Positions 1 through 5,806 of a stretch of DNA of 5,806 nucleotides are shown here, piece after piece. The stretch is from an uncultured Bacteroidales bacterium. Its GTDB lineage: Bacteria; Bacteroidota; Bacteroidia; Bacteroidales; FEN-979. The notes below the pieces were generated by a model. That model ran no database searches, was not told the origin of the DNA, and saw only the letters and a list, made by a program, of their open reading frames with translations. The stretch spans positions 1-5,806 of the forward strand of contig CAIYQH010000290.1 in the NCBI GenBank assembly GCA_903928285.1, given 5' to 3'. Every line of letters begins with the position of its first letter. The first letter of the stretch is position 1. The translations under genes and the position numbers were made by a program.

Positions 1-116
1 ACATCTATTTTAATATCAATATATTATATCTCAGTAACTAATTCAGAAGTTCATTTTCAGGGGCGGATTATTGAACTGAAATCTGATATGACGTAACCCC
101 TGTATAATTATTCTCC

Positions 117-145
117 CAAATATAACCAATTATTTACCATATCAA
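117..145 (-). promoter_or_regulatory. Possible leftward Bacteroidota promoter
   Basis: On the minus strand, TTG (145-143) is followed after 18 bases by TATATTTG (124-117). This is a full match to the fixed positions of TAnnTTTG with a spacer in the accepted range for TTG-N17-23-TAnnTTTG. It would start a transcript near 110 reading out of the window to the left. A minus-strand ATG at 4-2 could be a start codon, but only that codon is inside the window. AT-rich DNA yields such matches by chance, so this is tentative. Confidence 0.3.
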
Positions 146-249
146 CACCAATGGCTAAATAAATTTTAACATTGTCTGACAGCCTGTTACTTATACTTTA
201 CCTTTCAGCCCTGTATTCCCGTCAACCCGGGCGATTGCCGGCATCCTGC

Positions 250-283
250 AGTTTCGACCGGGGGCAGAAACTATTAAAGTTTC
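250..283. repeat. Three-part inverted repeat AGTTTC / GAAACT / AGTTTC
   Basis: AGTTTC at 250-255, its exact complement GAAACT at 267-272, and AGTTTC again at 278-283. The central copy can pair with either flank, giving two mutually exclusive 6-bp stems with loops of 11 and 5 bases. It lies 37 bases upstream of the putative promoter box at 320, so it could be an operator, or part of the 3' end of a transcript entering from the left. The function is unknown. Confidence 0.5.
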
Positions 284-319
284 ATTATCACAGTATTAAC
301 AACATTTACTTTTTTTTCA

Positions 320-327
320 TACCTTTA
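320..327 (+). promoter_or_regulatory. Possible Bacteroidota -7 box upstream of the propeller gene
   Basis: TACCTTTA matches the Bacteroidota -7 consensus TAnnTTTG at all fixed positions except the last. It lies 26 bases before ATG 354, which would give a short leader of about 20 bases. No convincing TTG is visible in the expected -33 region (about 297-303 reads TAACAAC), so the call rests on the single box and its position. Confidence 0.4.
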
Positions 328-353
328 CCATCCTAACCAACACCTCCTTGTAT

Positions 354-3300
354 ATGCGCAGAATGCTACTTCTTACGGCAGGAGTCCTTCTCCTTGTTAT
401 GGCCGGCCATTCCCAGCCTGTTTCAAAACCCGCTGTTAACGACACTGCCAGCTTCCCTTACTGGATCAGTATGATGCAGGATCCTTCGGCCAATTTTTTC
501 AAGACCCGGCGGGCCTTCAACAGTTATTGGAAAGATCGTAAGATCACCAAGGGATGCGGCTGGAAGGTCTTCAAACGCTGGGAATATATGATGTCCTCGC
601 GCATACTGCCCGACGGGACTATCCCGCCGCAGGATGAGACTTTCAACGCATACAGGCATTATGACAGTCCGCTGTCGTCCGGCGGATCGTGGGTAAGCCT
701 CGGACCGGCACAGATTCCCGCGCCCGGTCCGGCAGGTTACGAAGGTCTTGGCAGGATCAATGTGGTGGCCTTCCATCCTACCGATCCCGCCAAATTTTAT
801 GTCGGCTCGCCTTCGGGCGGGATGTGGCAGACAGCCGACGGCGGCGCCACCTGGGTAACCCATACCGATACCATTCCGACCCTTGGCGTTTCAGCCATTG
901 TGGTCGACTATGCCAACACCTCCAAGATCCTGATCGGCACCGGCGACCGCGATGCCGGCGATGCCCCGGGCATGGGAGTTTACAAGAGCATGAATGGCGG
1001 CCTGACCTGGAGCGACTCCAAAACGGGAATGAACAACCAAACGGTTTGCCGCATTATCCAGCATCCCACCAATTCACAGATATTCCTGGCAGCCACAAGT
1101 GGCGGGGTTTTTCGCTCCACCGACGGCGGGTCGACCTGGACCAATACCAAATCGGGAGGATTTAAAGACATCCTTTTCAAACCGAACGATCCGAACATCG
1201 TTTATGCCATATCGGGAAGCTCCTTTTTCCGTTCTGTCAACAATGGCGTTTCCTTTACCCAGGTCACGGCAGGGCTCACCGCAGGGCAGCGCGCCGTGAT
1301 TGCCGTTACACCGGCCAATGCAAATTATGTTTACCTGCTGGAATCGGATAACAGCAGCGCCTTCCAGGGACTTTACCGGTCGGCCGATGCAGGGCTGACC
1401 TTCACGGCCCAGTCCACCACTCCCAATATCCTCGAATATTCGTGCGATGGCAGCGGTACCGGCGGGCAAAGCTGGTACGACCTGGCCCTGGCTGCCGATC
1501 CCAACAACGCTGAAACGATCTTCGCTGCAGGTATCAACTGCTGGAAATCGGTCAACGGTGGCACCTCCTGGGCCATCAACTCGCACTGGTATGGCGGCTG
1601 CAGCGTTCCTTCTGTCCATGCCGACTGCCATTTCCTCGCCTTTTCGCCCGTCAATGGAAACCTCTACGCCACCAACGACGGGGGATGCTGGGAAACCGGC
1701 AACGGAGGTACCACCTGGAACTTCCAGACGGCCGGGATGACCATCGGGCAGATCTATAAAATAGGCCAGTCGCAGACCATCCGGGACAAGGTAATCAACG
1801 GTTTCCAGGATAACGGCACCTATGGCCTGACACCCACGGGCTGGATCCAGATCGGCGGCGGCGACGGTATGGAGTGCGCCATCGATTACACCAATGCTGC
1901 CTACACCTACCACACAATTTATTATGGTGACATCTACCGCAGGGTCAACAACGCCAACGAGGTCCATATTGCCGGCGTTGGCACCAATGGCATTACCGAA
2001 TCGGGGGCCTGGGTTACTCCGTTCTGCCTCAGCGAAGCTGACCATAAGGGGATGTTTGCTGGATACCAGAATATCTGGCGGAGTAACGATGTTACCTCCT
2101 ACCCGGTAACCTGGACCAAGATCTCCGACAACCTTGCCGGGAGCAATACGACCGATATGGCTGTGGTGGAACATTCACCTGCCAATACAAACCTCTTTTA
2201 TGCAGGCCGGTCGGATAACAAATTCTTCAGGACGGATGACTGCTTCAGCAATGCTCCTTTATGGTATGACCTCACCAGTTCCCTTATCGGATCGGGGTCC
2301 ATAACGGATATTGAAGCAAGTCCCCTGGATGAGAACGTGGTCTATATGACCCGTGGCAATTTCGTCCTGAAATCGGTCAACAAGGGGCAAACCTGGACCA
2401 ACATCACCGGGAATCTGCCGGCCGTGCATCTGAATACGATCGTTTATTACCGGAATGCCCCCGAGGGGCTGTATGTAGGCTCCGACGCCGGCGTCTATTA
2501 CAAGGACCAGACCAGCAACGGCTGGATCCCCTTCAGCATCGGGTTGCCGGTGAATGCAAAGATCACCGAACTTGAGATCTATTACGATAATGATTCAGTT
2601 TCGCAGGATGCCATCCGGGCGGGCACTTACGGCCGGGGATTATGGGGGTCTGACCTGTACCACACCCTGCCGCATGCCGACTTTTCAACACTACATTCAA
2701 CGGTACCTGTAGGATGCGCGGTTGCATTCACTGACCAGTCAACAGGGGTACCGACCTATTTTAAATGGACCTTCCAGGGCGGAACCCCGGCCACCTCTAA
2801 CCAGAAGAATCCCGGGAATATCGTCTATAACACACCGGGCAGCTACCCTGTAAAACTCAAGGTCTGGAACGAATTCGGCGCTGATTCCATTACCAAAACC
2901 AACTTCATTACCGCCAGCGGCACCCTTCTGCCGGTTGCTGATTTCACGGCCGACAAGTTTGTCCTATGCAGCGCCGATGTGGTTCATTTCACCGATCATA
3001 CCTCCAACTGCCCGATCACCTGGAACTGGCAATTCACGCCAAACAGCGTTACTTATCTGAACGGCACCTCCAATACCAGCCAGAACCCGGTGGTTCAGTT
3101 CAACGCCCCCGGCGCCTATGATGTGCAGCTGTCCTGTTTCAATACGGTCGGCGGTCCTGTTGTCGCCTCAAAACTGCAATATATCGTAAACGGAGGATTT
3201 ACCTTACCCTTCAGCGAATCGTTTGCCAACGGATTCGATCCGAAACACTGGGAAATTATCAATCCCGACCTGTCCATAACATGGGATACCATCACCGTGG

Positions 3301-4019
3301 GCGGAACAGTCCCTGGATCGAAAGCAGTGTGGATGAACTTCTTCAACTACATGCTGATCACCCATCGCGACCAGCTTATCAGTCCTGCCATGAATTTTGG
3401 CGGCTATGGCACGGTGGCGCTCAATTTCCGGCATGCTTACGAACAACGCGTGAGGATCGACTCGCTCATCATCAAGGTATCGCAGGACTGCGGAACCACC
3501 TGGGACCGTGTTTGGGCCATGGGTCCCAATGGTAGCCCCAACGTATTCGTGACTCACCCCTCGACCAATACAGCCTTCTATCCCCAGTCGGCCAACGACT
3601 GGTGCGGAGGCAGCTACGGGGTTGGATGTTACACCATCGATCTCACCTCGTATGCCGGAAAACCCGATATCAAACTGATGTTTGAATCATTCGCCTTTTT
3701 TGGCAACAACCTGTTCCTGAACGACATCAACATCAGCGGAACAGTTGGCGTACCCGAACTTGGTAAAACCGGGAGTGGTCTCACCCTCTACCCCAACCCA
3801 ACCACCGGCCAGGTTGTGCTCTCCTTCACCGGGAAACAGGGGGAGGCTGTGATGGAGGTTCTTAACCCCCAGGGCCAGCAGATCCGTACCACCCGGTTTA
3901 CAGTGGCATCGGGAAAGAACGACTGGCATCTTGATTTCAAAGGATTTGCCAGGGGGGTCTATTTTATCAGGGTTACCGATGCCACCTCTTCACAGGTTCA
4001 GAAAGTGGTGATAGAATAG
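354..4019 (+). CDS. Secreted Asp-box beta-propeller (sortilin/VPS10-like) protein with PKD domains and a T9SS sorting domain
   Basis: Encodes 1221 residues. Residues 1-20 form a signal peptide (MRRM, then a Leu/Val-rich core, likely cleavage before Gln21). Residues 43-88 form a conserved aromatic/basic block. Residues ~110-765 form a beta-propeller with ten Asp-box-like motifs, at about 159, 211, 254, 293, 342, 398, 447, 576, 626 and 673 (the clearest is RSTDGGSTW at 254). It also has GLGRINVVAFHP at 131, FQDNG at 484 and a closing GTYGRGLW at 757, all typical of sortilin/VPS10-like bacterial propellers. Two PKD domains follow (~772-855 and ~860-945), then a jellyroll of the choice-of-anchor J / cleaved-adhesin kind (~948-1135). 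A T9SS type A sorting domain starts around LYPNP at 1145. The product is expected to cross the outer membrane by T9SS and be anchored or released there. Ligand or substrate is unknown; GH74-type hydrolases also carry Asp boxes, so an enzymatic role is not excluded. ATG at 354 is preferred over an in-frame TTG at 348; a later ATG at 363 would remove the basic n-region. No Shine-Dalgarno sequence is visible. Architecture is secure, function is not. Confidence 0.93.
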   Translation: MRRMLLLTAGVLLLVMAGHSQPVSKPAVNDTASFPYWISMMQDPSANFFKTRRAFNSYWKDRKITKGCGWKVFKRWEYMMSSRILPDGTIPPQDETFNAYRHYDSPLSSGGSWVSLGPAQIPAPGPAGYEGLGRINVVAFHPTDPAKFYVGSPSGGMWQTADGGATWVTHTDTIPTLGVSAIVVDYANTSKILIGTGDRDAGDAPGMGVYKSMNGGLTWSDSKTGMNNQTVCRIIQHPTNSQIFLAATSGGVFRSTDGGSTWTNTKSGGFKDILFKPNDPNIVYAISGSSFFRSVNNGVSFTQVTAGLTAGQRAVIAVTPANANYVYLLESDNSSAFQGLYRSADAGLTFTAQSTTPNILEYSCDGSGTGGQSWYDLALAADPNNAETIFAAGINCWKSVNGGTSWAINSHWYGGCSVPSVHADCHFLAFSPVNGNLYATNDGGCWETGNGGTTWNFQTAGMTIGQIYKIGQSQTIRDKVINGFQDNGTYGLTPTGWIQIGGGDGMECAIDYTNAAYTYHTIYYGDIYRRVNNANEVHIAGVGTNGITESGAWVTPFCLSEADHKGMFAGYQNIWRSNDVTSYPVTWTKISDNLAGSNTTDMAVVEHSPANTNLFYAGRSDNKFFRTDDCFSNAPLWYDLTSSLIGSGSITDIEASPLDENVVYMTRGNFVLKSVNKGQTWTNITGNLPAVHLNTIVYYRNAPEGLYVGSDAGVYYKDQTSNGWIPFSIGLPVNAKITELEIYYDNDSVSQDAIRAGTYGRGLWGSDLYHTLPHADFSTLHSTVPVGCAVAFTDQSTGVPTYFKWTFQGGTPATSNQKNPGNIVYNTPGSYPVKLKVWNEFGADSITKTNFITASGTLLPVADFTADKFVLCSADVVHFTDHTSNCPITWNWQFTPNSVTYLNGTSNTSQNPVVQFNAPGAYDVQLSCFNTVGGPVVASKLQYIVNGGFTLPFSESFANGFDPKHWEIINPDLSITWDTITVGGTVPGSKAVWMNFFNYMLITHRDQLISPAMNFGGYGTVALNFRHAYEQRVRIDSLIIKVSQDCGTTWDRVWAMGPNGSPNVFVTHPSTNTAFYPQSANDWCGGSYGVGCYTIDLTSYAGKPDIKLMFESFAFFGNNLFLNDINISGTVGVPELGKTGSGLTLYPNPTTGQVVLSFTGKQGEAVMEVLNPQGQQIRTTRFTVASGKNDWHLDFKGFARGVYFIRVTDATSSQVQKVVIE

Positions 4020-4128
4020 CTTTTCCGGGTCACCGGGGCAGGCAACGGCTTGTATCGCCAGCTCATTTTTATGCTGTCATGCTGAAAACTTTCCGATCTT
4101 TGCAGGAACATTCCATTTTCCAGACCTC
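4020..4128. other. Intergenic spacer between propeller and carboxypeptidase genes
   Basis: This 109-base gap holds the second gene's putative promoter box. A small hairpin, CCGG-GTCA-CCGG (4025-4036), lies just after the stop codon, with only T-G wobble extension and no T-tract directly after it. A run of five T occurs at 4066-4070, too far away for a standard intrinsic terminator. Read-through between the two genes is therefore possible. Confidence 0.6.
4095..4102 (+). promoter_or_regulatory. Possible Bacteroidota -7 box upstream of the carboxypeptidase gene
   Basis: GATCTTTG matches TAnnTTTG except at the first base, and the following C gives the ATCTTTGC form often seen before Bacteroidota genes. 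It lies 26 bases before ATG 4129, exactly the distance seen for the box before the first gene. No strong TTG appears 17-23 bases upstream. It suggests the carboxypeptidase can be transcribed independently of the gene before it. Confidence 0.45.
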
Positions 4129-5806
4129 ATGAAAAGAACATCTTACCTGCTGTTTCTCATCCTCTTTTCCCTTACAGCCATGGCGCAGGGATGGCGGAAA
4201 GGGGAGATGGAAATCAGGGTCTTTATAAATTCCACGGCTGATCTGCAGACCGTCAGGCAGCTCGGTCTTGTCGCCGAACCCGCCTCCTCCGATGGCTCCC
4301 TTATCAGGAGTTATGTGGTTCCTGATGAGCTGAAGAGGCTTGAGGGCAGCGGATTGCGGTATTCGGTTACCCTTCCCGATATGAACCGCCACTTCGAACA
4401 CTTCTGGGATAACCCGCTGGTGCCTGCAGGTTATTACACCTATGAGCAGATCATTGCCATTGCCGACAGCCTTGCCACCAATTTCCCCGCTATCTGTAAA
4501 AAGGTAATCTGGGGAACCTCCCTGGGCGGCCGGCAGCTCGCAGCCCTTAAAATCAGCGACAATGTCAATGTTGATGAGCCTGAGCCGGAGATCATGTTCG
4601 ACGGGGGAATTCATGGCGACGAGGTGGGAGGTTCGCAGAATGTCATCATGTTTGCCAGGGATCTGGTGCTGGGTTATGGTTCGAATCCCGTTTATACCGA
4701 CCTCATCAATACCCGGGAGATTTGGCTCTACCTGATGGTCAATCCCGACGGACGTGTCTCGATGTCGCGATACAACAACAACCTGATTGACATAAACCGT
4801 GACAATGGCTACATGTGGAATGCAGAAGGGGGGAGTACCGACGCATTTTCACAGGTTGAGACAAAGGCCCTGCGCAATTGCATCTTCGACAACCAGTTCG
4901 TGGTATATACCAATTTTCACAGCGGATCGGAGATCCTCTCCTATCCCTGGAGCTACCGGGCCGACCATTCCCGCGATTATGTCCACATCAACCAGCTGGC
5001 CGGTGTATATGCTTCCACTTCCGGCTACACTAATCTTACATACGGGCAGGGTTATACGGTCATGTATCCCATTAACGGAAGTACCAAGGATTACCTGTAT
5101 GGGAGCCTCGGCAATATCGGCTGGTCGATGGAGATATCGCTCGATAAGCAGCCTCCCGCCTCGCAGATCATGACCTATTACAACGACAATAAGCCTTCGA
5201 TGCTCGAAATGATCAAACGGTGCGGATGGGGAGTGGCGGGCATGGTAACCGATTCGCTCACCGGTGCGCCGGTTTCGGCATCAGTTTGGGTGAATGGCTA
5301 TTTCCCCGTTTATACCGACCCCATGGTGGGCGATTTTCACAAATATGTCTTACCGGGAACCTATACCATCAAAGTAATGGCCAACGGGTACAAAACCAAA
5401 ACGATTTCAGGGGTTTCGGTCCCCGACCAGGGCTATTCCACTACCGGCTTCCAGCTGGTTCCGCTGTCGAAACGCTATGCATTTAAAGTAATGAGCTGCC
5501 AGATCCCCGGGAATAATTTTGATGATGAAGGATATACCCCGGGAGCGCTGGGCCGACCCGATTCAATTCCTTATTCGATGGGAAGATTCGGATGGATTGT
5601 GCTCGATATGGGAGATACCATCTGCGACGGACCGGGCATCGATTTCAAAATTTACCAGTCCGGCACAAGCAACAAAAGCTATACTGTTTCCGGTGGAAAT
5701 AACAAAGACGGCCCCTTCACTACCATCGGAACCGCCACCGGCACCGCAGGCTTTGATATCGGGATCGTTGGCCTGACGCGTATCCGCTACCTGTTTATCA
5801 AGGACA
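4129..5806 (+). CDS. Secreted M14 zinc carboxypeptidase with a CarboxypepD_reg-like domain (3' end beyond window)
   Basis: The frame is open from ATG 4129 to the window edge (559 complete codons, no stop). Residues 1-19 are a signal peptide ending AMA, with Gln20 next. Residues ~27-84 look like a beta-alpha-beta-beta-alpha-beta activation domain. The M14 peptidase domain runs ~101-360. Its zinc ligands are His162 and Glu165 (HGDE) and His264 (NFHSGSE). By comparison with carboxypeptidase A, substrate residues are Arg214, Asn223-Arg224 (DINRDNGY) and Tyr313, and the general base is Glu335 (WSMEIS). NPDGR at 205 is the usual landmark. All are present, so the enzyme should remove C-terminal residues from peptides outside the cytoplasm. 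Residues ~369-440 match a carboxypeptidase regulatory-like beta domain. From ~450 a surface module begins, with GWIVLDMGD at 488 and DGPGIDFKIY at 500, and is cut by the window. A C-terminal T9SS sorting domain would be expected beyond it but is not seen. It lies 109 bases after the previous gene on the same strand. M14 assignment is firm; physiological substrate is unknown. Confidence 0.93.
   Translation, partial: MKRTSYLLFLILFSLTAMAQGWRKGEMEIRVFINSTADLQTVRQLGLVAEPASSDGSLIRSYVVPDELKRLEGSGLRYSVTLPDMNRHFEHFWDNPLVPAGYYTYEQIIAIADSLATNFPAICKKVIWGTSLGGRQLAALKISDNVNVDEPEPEIMFDGGIHGDEVGGSQNVIMFARDLVLGYGSNPVYTDLINTREIWLYLMVNPDGRVSMSRYNNNLIDINRDNGYMWNAEGGSTDAFSQVETKALRNCIFDNQFVVYTNFHSGSEILSYPWSYRADHSRDYVHINQLAGVYASTSGYTNLTYGQGYTVMYPINGSTKDYLYGSLGNIGWSMEISLDKQPPASQIMTYYNDNKPSMLEMIKRCGWGVAGMVTDSLTGAPVSASVWVNGYFPVYTDPMVGDFHKYVLPGTYTIKVMANGYKTKTISGVSVPDQGYSTTGFQLVPLSKRYAFKVMSCQIPGNNFDDEGYTPGALGRPDSIPYSMGRFGWIVLDMGDTICDGPGIDFKIYQSGTSNKSYTVSGGNNKDGPFTTIGTATGTAGFDIGIVGLTRIRYLFIKD

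Larger units (their letters stand above)
1..353. other. Non-coding leader upstream of the propeller gene
   Basis: No supportable gene. Positions 1-180 are AT-rich. Positions 218-268 form a GC-rich patch containing three palindromes about one helical turn apart: CCCGGG (226-231), TGCCGGCA (236-243) and CTGCAG (246-251). A small odd palindrome, TGTCTGACA, lies at 173-181, and a second weak promoter-like box, TACCTTTC, at 199-206. A run of eight T precedes the promoter box at 320. No tRNA-like fold or riboswitch core is recognised by eye. Confidence 0.7.

Noticed and set aside
1..96. Plus-strand frame open from the left edge to TAA at 94, possibly the tail of an upstream gene
   Set aside because: It has only 31 codons in AT-rich DNA with no recognisable motif; an open stretch this long is plausible by chance.
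71..108. TTGAAC and TATAAT as a sigma-70-type promoter
   Set aside because: The spacer is 26 bases, too long, and the primary sigma factor of Bacteroidota does not use this consensus.
348..353. TTG at 348 as the start of the propeller gene
   Set aside because: It is in frame and only two codons upstream, but ATG 354 gives a standard signal peptide and matches the promoter-to-start spacing of the next gene.
1074..2174. Long open frame on the minus strand (366 residues)
   Set aside because: It lies wholly inside the propeller gene, has no recognisable domain, and its Gly/Val/Ala-rich composition is that of a mirror frame of a codon-biased gene.
4025..4036. CCGG-GTCA-CCGG hairpin as an intrinsic terminator
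   Set aside because: The stem is only four base pairs plus wobble, and no T-tract follows directly; the nearest T run starts 30 bases later.
4069..4614. Minus-strand open frame of 181 residues over the carboxypeptidase start
   Set aside because: It overlaps the signal peptide and catalytic domain of a clear M14 gene and shows no family features.

Overview
The window looks like a chromosomal stretch from a Bacteroidota species that uses the type IX secretion system (T9SS). Four things point there: a first gene ending in a T9SS type A sorting domain (LYPNPTTG near its C-terminus, last residues KVVIE); PKD and Asp-box propeller modules; promoter-like boxes of the Bacteroidota TAnnTTTG type; and no Shine-Dalgarno sequence at either start codon. 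The coding DNA has moderate GC content, while the first ~180 bases are clearly AT-rich.

Layout: positions 1-353 are a non-coding leader. They hold a possible leftward promoter, a compact GC-rich palindromic patch, and a three-part AGTTTC/GAAACT/AGTTTC element. Positions 354-4019 are one large gene for a secreted protein of 1221 residues: signal peptide, a conserved aromatic/basic N-terminal block, a sortilin/VPS10-like Asp-box beta-propeller, two PKD domains, a jellyroll (choice-of-anchor J / cleaved-adhesin-like) domain and the T9SS sorting domain. Positions 4020-4128 are a short spacer with a second promoter-like box. From 4129 to the window end, on the same strand and still open at base 5806, runs a secreted M14 zinc carboxypeptidase: signal peptide, a small domain resembling a procarboxypeptidase activation peptide, a catalytic domain with all key residues, a CarboxypepD_reg-like domain and the start of a beta-sandwich surface module.

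Both genes encode exported proteins and both probably act at or outside the cell surface. The first looks like an adhesin or a binding or hydrolytic propeller protein with unknown ligand. The second is a metallo-exopeptidase, and a lysine at its predicted S1' specificity position suggests a preference for acidic C-terminal residues. The two promoter-like boxes sit at identical distances from their start codons, so each gene probably has its own promoter. I see no RNA gene, CRISPR array, insertion sequence or evident new multi-gene system. The most useful leads are the carboxypeptidase's pro-domain and predicted specificity, the uncharacterised N-terminal block of the first protein, and the structured patch in the leader.
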